Source of the DNA: Struthio camelus
Taxonomy: Eukaryota; Chordata; Aves; Struthioniformes; Struthionidae
Direction of reading: 5' to 3'
Assembly (NCBI RefSeq): GCF_040807025.1
Contig: NC_090952.1
Span: 25,851,068-25,915,067 of the forward strand
DNA: 64,000 nt
The stretch's first letter is position 1. Every line of letters begins with the position of its first letter. Positions 1-11,000 of this stretch are shown piece by piece. The notes beneath the pieces are model-generated. The model ran no database searches, was not told where the DNA came from, and saw nothing but the letters and a program-made list of their open reading frames with translations. The translations under genes and the position numbers were made by a program.

Positions 1-720
1 AGACATATTTCTTGCATGATAGGGAAAGACTCTGTAGAGCCTGGGATCCTTCTGTTCCATGAGGAATTTGAATGGGATTGAGCCATGCACATGTGCAGTA
101 TGTACGTGAGACCTAGTGGTTGGTGGGGGAAGTTTGAACTGCCCAACCAATTATGTTTTCATGGATTGATTCAATCTTCCTATGAATCTCTCTCCTCTGA
201 TGTGAATTGGGAATTGGAGCTTTTTTAACATTTGATTTTTTTGGGGTACTCCTGTTGGTATGTGTGTGGTTCTCCCATGACAAGATTTCCAGCTAGCGAG
301 TGTTGCTCCCTGCATTAACTTCTAAACTGTGCGGACTGAAAGGGCATATTTGCTGGTGTAGTCTTTTTTTATAGGTTTTATAAACCACTTGAGCCTATAT
401 CAGCCTTTTAATGTTTGACCTCTGTTTTGGAGCTTTCTGTAATGTGTTGGTTTAGATAAGGATTCTATTTTTGTTTTGTTTTTTTTGTTTTTTTTAAGCT
501 TCTCCGATAACTCAGCTAATTGGCTTCATGATGGCAGCTCCTATTCTGTTGAAAAACCAAATTTGATTTGGAATTAATCCTCCCCACAAGTGTTTGAGGT
601 AAACACAAACTGGTGCCAAATACAGATCTTTCAGGAATGATTGTTAATTATGTATAGAGGCGCAGTCCTAGGTACTGTAGCAAAGACTTTAAACGAAAAA
701 TAAAGCTTTGGTTTGCCAGT
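1..720 (+). other. probable 3' UTR tail of an upstream plus-strand gene
   Basis: No open reading frame of interest is present. The stretch is T-rich and UTR-like and ends with a canonical AATAAA at 699-704, followed by a GT-rich segment (about 707-725), as expected of a cleavage and polyadenylation site. In human the plus-strand gene just upstream of GCNA is OGT, so this could be the OGT 3' UTR. That rests on synteny alone; I cannot recognise the sequence itself. Confidence 0.4.
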
Positions 721-1549
721 TTGACCAATTTGACCCGCGTTTCGCGTTTTATACTGCCCTTCCTGTGCTGCTATCGGAAGAGTATTCTGGGCTGCTGGCC
801 TTTTATCTTTATTTCTGTAACTTTGTTTTAAGTAATTCTGTTTGTTTCAGCGGAAATAATCCCAGGTAAGTATAGATCTTCTGCTTAAATACTTTTATCC
901 CCACTATGTTAGACTGAAAACATCCAAACGTGAAAGCTCTGAAGGGCTGTGTACATACTTGATTCTTGAAGTGTTCTGGGGCCTCACAGCAGCTTTTTTT
1001 CCCTTCTTCAAGTTGGTGTCATTTCTGTTCACACTATGTGGTACCTTGAAGGGCATGACCTGTATGTAAATTAATATTTTTGTATTGAATGAGCAAGAAT
1101 AATATTGCCTAACATCCTAAGCCTCTACAGCGGGTCAAGGACTGCAATTTGAAGCTAGTGTCAATCTTGCTAATTGTGCTACAGATGTTGCTGATCAGTA
1201 ACACAGGTAACGATTTGTCTCCTATTGGTACTGAACTAGAGACTCCTGTTTCTGCCAACTGCTGCTTTTTGGTGCACCTATCATTTAAATCTCAATTGAT
1301 GCTTGAATGTATCCTAACTGATGAATACCTAGTGTCAATGCCTTGATTTCTTGGTAGAGTTTTATCACTGCCTAAAACACGAGTAAGAAATTTTGGTTGT
1401 AATTCTGGACTTGCACATTTATACCCTGTCCTGTTCATAACAGTTGTCCGATATCATTAGGGAATTTTTAAACTTCCTTTTTACGATCCGAGACTGTGGT
1501 TGCAAACTGTTGAATCTGCTATTAAATCGGAGTCCAGTGTCAGTTTTGG
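721..1549. other. short intergenic interval, nothing recognised
   Basis: AT-rich DNA between the presumed polyadenylation site and the GCNA CpG island. The short open frames here have no family features and no splice context. I see no repeat or RNA gene. Confidence 0.5.
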
Positions 1550-2010
1550 CTTGGCTGGCGGCGGCGGCGTCCGCGTGAGACGCGGGCGGGCCGTAAGTAC
1601 GGCCGGGGAGCGCGCGCGGGCGGGCCGTAAGTACGGCCGGGGAGGGGGGGGGGGGCGGGAGCGGGCCGCTGTGCGCAGGCGCGGCGCCGTGCCCCGGAAG
1701 CGCTGCGGCGGCGCGGGCGGTTCGACGGCGGGATGGAGCGGGGCGCGGGGCCGCCGCCGTCCGCGCCGCGGCAGGGGCGCCCGGGGGCCTGCGGCGGCCA
1801 GCGGCGGGGCCTCTCCGGCGGCGGCGGCGGCGGCTCTTGGTCTGCGGCTCCGGTTTCAGGCGGCGGCAGGCCGCGGAGCGCGGCGGCGGCGGGCCGGGCC
1901 GCAGGGGGCGGCAGGTGAGGCCCTGCCCCGGGCCGCGGCCCGTCCCCGGGGGGGGGGGGCCCGCGCCCCCCCCCGCCTCGGCTCGGGCTTGGGAGAAGCT
2001 GGGGCGGGCA
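1550..2010 (+). promoter_or_regulatory. GCNA: CpG-island promoter of GCNA
   Basis: An abrupt switch from AT-rich DNA to a block of dense CpG and long G or C runs, covering the presumed transcription start and first coding exon of GCNA. It carries a tandem duplication (1582-1644) and a run of 12 G at about 1642-1655. The island ends by about 2010 and is followed by extremely AT-rich intron. Germline genes of this type are usually silenced in soma by methylation of such an island; that is family knowledge, not visible here. Confidence 0.65.
1582..1644. repeat. tandem duplication of a 29-bp motif, period 34 bp
   Basis: Two identical copies (1582-1610 and 1616-1644) of a GC-rich 29-mer, separated by five bases. 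Each copy contains the near-palindrome GGCCGTAAGTACGGCC. They lie about 90-150 bp upstream of the proposed GCNA start codon, inside the CpG island. They may duplicate a transcription-factor site. Confidence 0.85.
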
Positions 2011-5000
2011 GGAGAGCTGCGTTCCCGGTGGTTTGGTCTCTCCTGGTGGCGACGATGCCTGCCGGGTTGAGGAGCCAGAAAGAAGACTGACCGCCTTCCC
2101 CTCGTTTCTGCGGCGAACGTGCCTTTTCTGAGCTCGTCTCAGTCTAGCGATGATGATTATTAGCTATTATCCTTTTAAGCAATATTTTACGGCTATTATG
2201 GCTTTAATATTTTATGTAATAAATTGGCTTATTGTTTAAAATAATATAGCTATATTATTTTAATATTTTATATCGTTGACTGGTATTATTTAAAACAATG
2301 TTTATAGCTATTTTAATATTGCATGTTATTATCTGTTGTTAATTACCGCTATTGATAATCATTCTAAATATTTTGGATTACATCCCTAAATCTTTTATAA
2401 AAGATGGGTAGGTATTAGCATGTTTCCTAACTATAGTTTTAAAGGTTCGTTCTAGTATAACTTCGCTCTAATGTAACTTAAGAGGCATCCTCGTATTTCT
2501 AAGCCATCACATAATGTATTTTTCAAGTTGTTAATGTTTGTTTTTGTCAGAAAATGGTGCATACATCATCCAATAAAACAAAATGTTGTGGCTTGCCTCT
2601 GTGTTTGCATGGAAATTGCAATCCAAGTGGTAACGCATTTTAAAATATCTAGCAAACTGCAGTAGCTTGAGTAAAGATATTCAGGACAATCATTTTAAAG
2701 CGCATATTATTTAAACGCAGCTTGTTTCTTACTGATGCATGTTTCCAGATTTCAGACTTAATACAGCTCAGTGTTCTCTGCCTGAGTATATACACTACAC
2801 CTGAGATGAGAAACAGACTTTCTGTCACTTCTGACAGCCAATTTGAACTTAAACCAGCATAATGCGCTAAACTAGTGTCTCCAAGTTGGTTCTGTCTTTG
2901 AGTTTGACAGCAATAGATTCCTTCTTGAATATTGAATGTGTGTTCTTGTTATACGTTCTAATAGACAAGTTTTTAATATTTCTGTTTTAAATGATTTGAA
3001 ACAGTTCAGGCTATTTGAGAAATTCAGTGTGTTTTAGTGAGTTTCGTTCTCGGTGTGCACGGATGTTTCAGACCAGATGAGATGCAGATCTGTGTGCTGC
3101 AGACCTAACGTTCTTGACACTGTTCTGAATTTCAGCTATGCTCTGAACTTTTCTTCAAGCAGTGATGATGAGGAATTTGAAATGTGTAAGTAATAGCACG
3201 TGTTTCCTTTCTGAAGGAGTATGAAAAGAATGCATTTCTATCTGGGTTGCCTGAATCTCTGGTAATGAGGAGCGTGTGTTAAATTCTAGCATTTTCTGTA
3301 TGCCTCAGGAGTCACTTTAAGCACGTGCAATGCTGCTGCCTGCGCTATGTTTTCATGTTTACCAGTCACAGCTGCATTGTTGTTCTGAAGCGGGATATTA
3401 TTGTTAACGTTTTGTTTGAAGGCTCCTTTGGAGCCACTTAGTGGATCAAGCATACAGACGCCTCTTTGTGGTAGGAAAACTGCTGCCTACAGTCATTGAA
3501 ACGCTTCAGCAAAATATTGATGGTGCATTCAGGGTCCCAGCCTCTACCTCTCCTAATGGTCTGTGTTTTGAGAGGAGGCTGTACTGGATGCTGTAAGGTA
3601 CATAACAGCACTACTGTTTTGGCTTCATGCTGGGCAAGGGTTGAATAACGAAGGATTTACTAAATAGTTGTCAGCTTTGAGGAATTGAGAGTTGGAACTG
3701 TATTAAAAGGATTCTTTATTGGTGTTGGGGGTGCGTGTGTGGTGTTGTGTGTGTGTGTGTGGTTTTTTTTTGGTTTTTTTGTTTTTTTTTTAAGACTTTA
3801 GATTGAATTTGTTCTTGTTGTAAGCTTTTCTCTTAAAAATGCGTGACTTAACATTGGAGTATTGTTCTCAATAAATCTTGTATTGTTTCAGTTTTAGCTA
3901 GAATGAAAACTCCAAAATCCCTGACACGTCAAGTTTCCAAAAAGGAGGATGTGAGGTTGGTGCTGAACTAAATGACTTTCCAGTATTTATGTACCTCTGC
4001 TACTCTGTGTATAGAAGAATGAAGAAAAATTTCTTAGTGATTCTTAGGCTGGTAGGAGTATAGAAGTGAATGCAGACAGAAGAACTGGTCTGTGTTCGTT
4101 CTGTGTATGTTCAGGTCAAAGGTGAAGTGGGGCGTTGGGAGGTGTACGTGCTTCATTGCTGTTTGAGGGCAGTACAGCTTGTAGAAAATTCACCTCTCAT
4201 CTTTCACCTGTTTAAATGCTGGGTTTGTTGGATGATGCAGTTGCTTCATACTGTTCTGACTTGCTCTTTGATCAATTTTTTATGCGTTAGATGTTCATAA
4301 CACGCCTCCCTCTCTGGTTCTGATGCTAATAGTCTCATTGGTCTGGGAAGAGACAGGTGTTAAACCTGCTGTAGAAGAATTCACAACTAACAAATTAGAC
4401 TCCTAATTTATAAACTACTGACTGTAGAAGTACTGGCAGCATAGGTTACAATAGTTTAGAATAGTCAAGAAGACTCTTAAAAGCACTGAGAGCTTTGCAT
4501 AGTTCACAAGTTCATGTTCAAAGCAGTCTTCTGTTGTACAGCAGCATGAATTTCTTTCCTTGTAGAGCTTTCTAAATCTCATCTTCAGGTTTCTTTATCT
4601 GCAGTTACTGGATAAATTGCTAGCTATCTCTCAAATGTTAATACTGACAACATTATCCTGTTAGACCTGTGAACTTTTAAAGCATCCTATGGCAAGGTGG
4701 AATTGAGCCTTTAGCTCAAACTTGTAGTAATACTATACCTGTTAACGGACGTTAGTAACATCTGTTGCGAGCAACTGATAAAGTTAAGCTAGATGATTTG
4801 GTTTGCTTTCAGTAAGACAAACTTACTCCTTTATTTTCATGCTTATGCCTACCGGTGTTTCATATTATTGCTTATTTTTACAGTTTGAAGGACTTCATCG
4901 ATGACTCAGTGGACGATTTCTTCTTGGACTTTAAAAAGAGAAACAGCACAACTAAGAACGGCAAGTAATTGTCCAACAACAAATACGAAGCAGCAACTTT

Positions 5001-8000
5001 ATTGGGTGGGAAGACAGTGTACATTGCTGAGTTAACAAATTTTTGGGAGAACTTATTAAATATAAGATCATTTGGACACTTTGGCGGGGGGGTAACAGAA
5101 GACAGATTAAATTCTTCTCCCTTTCTTTTGGATTAATTCTCCATTTTGTTTATTGTTCATTTCTTATTCCTGTGGTGGGGGGGGGGGGGTGATTTTTTTA
5201 TTTTGTTGTGTGGGTGTTTTTTTTTTTCCTTTAATCTCCATTTTTCTGTAATGTTTCCTCTACAACTGAGGACTCAAAGTAGTGGCATGCCGTTTTGTCC
5301 ACCTTCCCATTGTGTCCTGACTTGGAAGGAGGAACGTCTGGCATTAGAAGGCGTTTACTATGTGCTTTGGTTAGGCCAGCTTGGCTGAAAGTTTTTTGGT
5401 TTTTTTCTTTCTTTCTTTCTCTCCCCTCTAGTATCTAGTACAAATTTGCTGCACGTTTCTTTGAATAGTGAACGTTCAATTATACTCTTACTTATATGTA
5501 ACTTTTGTTACCAGGAATACAGATTGTGCCAGTGCTAGCTAGCTATTCACGTCTGGGTGTGGGGTGGGGGGGAATTGGTAGACCAGAGGGCTGATGTAAC
5601 CTAGACCCTGTGTATGTATACAGTGTTTAATACTTCTTGCGGTGACTTTAGTATAATGGTAAATTAGCCTAGTGTAATAAAGCAAATACGAAAATACCTT
5701 TCTCTCCTTTTGTCTTTTCCTAACTTTCAAGGAATCCTCTTGTTTTTAGACAAAGGTGGATCTCCTAAGTGAATTTGCCAAGACTTTAAGTAGTTTCTTT
5801 TGAATTGCAGCACGGAAGGATCTTCAGATCCCGAAGAAGCTAACGAGTTCTGGAAAAGAAAATATTTGCTCCCAAGAGTTGCCGCATCTGGATGCTTTAA
5901 GTGACAGTGAAGATTCTGTCTTCATAGAGAGTCCATGGCATGACCGCCAAAAAGGGGGAGTGAAAGACTTGAGGGAGAATCTGAGGTGCATAAAACTCCC
6001 TCCTCCACAAAATCAGAAGGAGTTGATTTCCAGATGTAGTCCAGACTTGCTTTTTGGAGGGAAAGAAAGAATTTGTGAAAAGGAGAATACAGAAAATAAA
6101 GTGCCAGCCTTGGCACTCCAGCAAAGCGCAGAGTTAGAATCAGATAGCTCTGATGGTGAATTTGAGTCATTAATAGAGCGGATAAGAAAACAAAGTCTGC
6201 CTCGAAAACCTGTCTTAAGTACAAGTAAAACGGTCTTCCAGCCAAGCACGAAAGGTAAGAAATCATTCTTAGCTAACCTCTGAGTTACCTTTTGGGAGCA
6301 ATGTAGGCAACCCATTGCCCAGAAGTAGGCAACCCATTGCCTAGTTCTATTCATGTGTGTGGCATATGCTTTAGGAGCGCAACCCAGACTCTTGCAATTC
6401 AGTTTGATGTAAGCAGAAATTATTCCTCTCTGAACACTTTGAAAAGTGATTCTGCCAGCCTTATGGTATCAAGATTTAAGTTTTCACTGTCACTTGTTTT
6501 CATGATTCCTATAACTGCTGGGTATTTTTTAGCTTTATTTAAAAATTGTTCTGAAGACAAAAATAAGTTGTAGTTTTGAATGACGTCTCTTTTTTTTTTT
6601 TTAACATGATAGTAGCTAACATGAAGCTGTCATTTTGGTAACACTGAAATTTTGAACAGTTTGGGTGCTGTTGATTTAGTGTTTATTTGGATTTATAATT
6701 GATTTTGCTATTTTATTTAAATACAGTTTACAGTGAGAATTTGATAAATCAATAGCTGCTTCTGTCCTTTGACTAACAGAAGTGAGCTCCAACTGAAAGG
6801 CTGCAGAGAGGGAAAAGACTTGTTGGAAAAGGGGCTATTGCTGAGTAAGGGCAGAGAAAGAGATTTGTGTTTTTTTTTTTTTATAAAATGCTAAACATCG
6901 TGCCTTCCTCACAAGTACTAAATCAAGGCAAGGAGACTTGTGGAAGAGGCAAGTCAGCAGCACAGAAAGATGCCCTGGAAAAGAGCAAATCTCTTTTTTT
7001 TTTTTTTTTTTTTTTGAGTTGGGATATGGCAACGTGATACTTGTTTTCTAGAGATGAGACGGGAGCTGCTTGTGAGTTTTCTCTATATTGTTGACTAGTG
7101 AAAGGAAACCGTTTCTGAACGGTTGTGGAAAAGCCAGCAGAGATAACATCTACTGAAACTGTGAACTTTGAAGTAGTGATTGATTTCTGTCAGAGCCGGT
7201 CACTCTAGCAATCTGTCTGGATGTGGACTGGGAGAATAAGCAGCTGTTTGTTCAGACTGCTTTGTGAGACTGCATTAGGAAGAAAGCCTACTGATAACAT
7301 ATCCTGTATTTCCTGCCTATGCGATTTCTTAAACCTTTGAGTACCTGATGGATGTCATAGAGAAACTAGGCCAAAGGTCTGAATAAGCATGGCAGCTTTC
7401 ATCTGAACTAGAAAAGGCAGGCTGTGCAGTCACTATAGCTTGCTTGCTTCCCCCAGCTCCCCTTACAAGTTTGTATGTCAGTTTTTGCTGTGTTAAAGGT
7501 AGAGATCGTAAAGATTATAGAGTTTATATAGTGCTGTTAATGAAGCTGGTTCCTGATATGGGTTTTCTTATCATTACGTTAATCTACTTACGTTGCAATG
7601 TAGTAGAGTAGTATTTCTTTAGGAACAAACAGCGTGACTTTAGGTACGCAATAGAAGTTTGAAATGGTTTTTGTTTTTCTTTTTTCTCCTCCTTTCTCTT
7701 CAAAGAGTATCTCTGCATTACTGCTCTTGATGTGCAATGGTGCATTTTGAATTGGTGAAATGTCACAGGAGAAAACGCATGAGAGAGGTCACAAATGCTT
7801 TCCCTTCTCTTTCCTTTTGTTCTAGACAAGTATTTGAAATATTGGAGTCTGTCAGTCCAAATGAATGGCAACTTTAAAAAAAGATCATTTGCAATTAGAT
7901 ATATTTAAATCAATTGCATCCAAGTGTGACCACAGACACACAGGAGGAGTGTGTATGCTGAGATGGGATGTATAGACTTGTTTCACAGCTGTTTGTTTTC

Positions 8001-11000
8001 TGATTGATATCTACGCTCCTGATTCTTTGACAGTGTGCAATATTTTTGACTTTCTCTTGAACTAGAAAACCTCAAGTCACCCTGTGAAGGTGCTCACCCC
8101 TCGAGCAAGGGGGAGGGAGGCAAGATGCCAAAGTCAAACTCCATTTTACTTAAAGAAACACCTACCAGGATAATGGCTTCGGTGAGAATTCCTGGGAACG
8201 AATCGGTCAGTTGTTCACCATCAGCACAGACAAAGGAAAAGTAAGTGTTTTTCCACTCATGCTGTGTTCCAGGGCTATTGTAGTTGGATGAAGAGATGCT
8301 GAGAAGTATTTTGCCCAGGATGGAATTCTGATTTTCTTTCTGTTTGGAAACTTCTGTTACTGATCCATTGTAAAAGTTGTAGGCTGGAAAGTAAAGCTTT
8401 ATGTTCTCCCCACCATACCTGAGACTAGACTAATCTCCAGTTAAAGAAACTGAGATTAATTTTGTAGAGTAAATGAGGGTGGAACAGTAGGATAAGCGTA
8501 GGCTTAAGATACAGAGTATGTAAACAGCTGCTACATCTTAAATTCTTCCCTGTTTTAGATCTCTTTATGTCACTGCCTTGTCCTCAGAATCATCATGTAG
8601 GAGTTGGTGATTCCCTTGCAGGACCTTTGTTAATGGTAATTAGCAAGTGAATGAGGAATGATCGTTATGGTTTCATGTTCTGGGGTTTTGAAGATACGTA
8701 TGCTGTCTTTTGCTCAGAACTGGACAGCAGTTGGTGGATCACTTTGAGAGATGTTCTGGGTGTCTTTTGGATCCTCAGCACGATTTAGAGCTACAAATGC
8801 CAGATCTTTGTAAGTGTTGCAGCCTCATCTTGCGATAGTGACATGGGAGACCAGTTTTCCACTGAACAGTGTTTTTGCTTTTTATTTTCCAAATGCGCAA
8901 ATACTGTTTTTATGCCTCCATGGTTGAGAGGTTAACAAGGGGCTCCTTTTTTTTTTTTTTTTTTTTTTAAAAACACCCTTTAAACGCAACTTATGTTTCT
9001 CTGTCATCTATTATTTGCCTGGTCTCTAAACAGTGCTTTCAGTTCATTTTCAAATGGAAGTCTGCCTATGTTTCTAGTAACTTTTAGCACTGATATCTTT
9101 CTGCCCATTGCTGAGACAGGAGGAATTAGAACGGAGGGGGGAGGAATAGGTGCAGACGTATGTATAGCAACGTATACACACGTGAGTAGATCATAAGGCT
9201 TTAAGAGGAGCTGTTTGTATTTTCATCTGACCTATTTCGAAATGCAGGGCAAAGAATTGTGTAATAAATTTGACTTGTTAAGAATCCCAGTCAAGTTTTC
9301 TGAGTTGCATTTGCAGAGCAAACTTTGTAATATTCCTTTTATAAGGAAAATAATCTTATTAGAGCAACTGATAGAGTTGCACCAATATTAGATATAATAT
9401 ATAATATACAAGCCAGTGTTGTTTGAAGTGCTTTTCCTGTTTGTACTACTTCACTTTTACAGTAAGAGACTTTCATCACTTTTTAAAAATCAATTCAAGA
9501 TTGATGAGATTTAGTTTAGGCAACCCTGAATAATTTTGTATTGGCAGTCTTTGACACCTTGCTGCTTAAAGCCTTTTCCTTACCTAAACATTCTGTAAAG
9601 CATGTCCCAAATCTGATCCCAGTAGTGAACTCTCATCACTGGAAAGTATTGCCATCCAGTGTTTCATATTGTTTAATCACTTCTCAGGAGCTGTAGGTTC
9701 TTTCACCCTTTGAGTAGTGTAACAATTTCATATCTGAGTTCTAATTAAACTTGTTAGGTGAATATTAGCTAGTCATGGTGATTCTGCGTTCAGCTTGTTG
9801 ATTGGTTCTAAAAACTGTCCTACTGATCTTCAGCTGGAAAGTTAAGTCTAAAGCTACGTTAAAAAGATCCACTCAGCTTTACTGAGCTCTTCTATAGCTA
9901 ATGCTCGTGCAAAAGAAATCTCATTAACCTTTTTGCTCTTTGCTGTCTTGACAGAGCATACTTCTAGTGCGCACTGGTCCCAGAGTTTTTATCTGTTGGG
10001 CTGCCTGCCTCTGGTATATATCAAAACTGATTTTATAAGTAATTCTTTCCTTTTAACAAGCTCTTCTTCAGGTTTTTTGGACATGCATCATTATAACTTG
10101 AAGAATTTAGGTTGTTTCTCTCTCTGTATGCGGATGCAGCTTAAGCTTTTCAGAGAAATGCCTTTTTTTATAGCTGCCTTTATTCTGCCTCTTAACCAGG
10201 TGATGTTTTCTGTAGTCATTTTGTGTACTAATACTAAACCTTTAAGTAGTGTCTTCAAAGCAGATACTATATCAGAACTCTGAGGTGTTGAAATGGAATT
10301 TGCCATCCTAGTGGAATATTTGCTTTCCTTGAATGAATATTTTTTTTTTTCTTAGGATCCCTAAAATGTCTATGGTCATTTCCCTGAAAATATGCTTTCA
10401 TTGTGTGTGGTGATGTTAGGGCTGTTCATATATTAATCAAGTTTTGATATAACTGTGACTTCCTGTTCCAAGAGGAACATCTGAGCTGTCCCCCCTTCCC
10501 ACGTAGGAGCACGCATCTAGTTTTCTGAGCTAGTGAAACAATTGCAAGACTATCGCAACAACTCTCCTTCCCTCTTCAGGGCCTTGAAGAGCAAACAGTA
10601 AAATCATGTGCCCTAAACTGGCCTCATGAATATTGCTAACAAAAAGAGTCAGTAAGATTTTGTGCCATATAAATTTAGTGGCTATAAAGTGACCTTCATT
10701 TTTCAAGGTGATACTTCTGAACTGAATTAAGGTTTTGTTTTGTGTGTGTGGTTTTTGTTTTTGTTTTCTCTTGCAGGCTTAATTTGTGCTCAGTGCCTGG
10801 CTGTTTCTTGCGAGATCTCTCAAACCCAGCATCCCAATATGTGAAGTATTTCAAGAAAAATAAAGAGGACCTGACCCAGAAGCTATACTGTCTCTATAAC
10901 AGCACCGTTTTTGAGCAGAAGGTTGGCTTTAAAACAAAAAATCACGTTTCCACAGTGATAAAATGCTGATTAATATGTTGCTCCTCACCTTTTGATGTGA

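Noticed and set aside
9003-9700. Possible compensating GCNA exons near 9032 and 9548
   Set aside because: The first ends so that its junction with exon 7 creates a stop. The second needs a poor donor and encodes unconvincing sequence.
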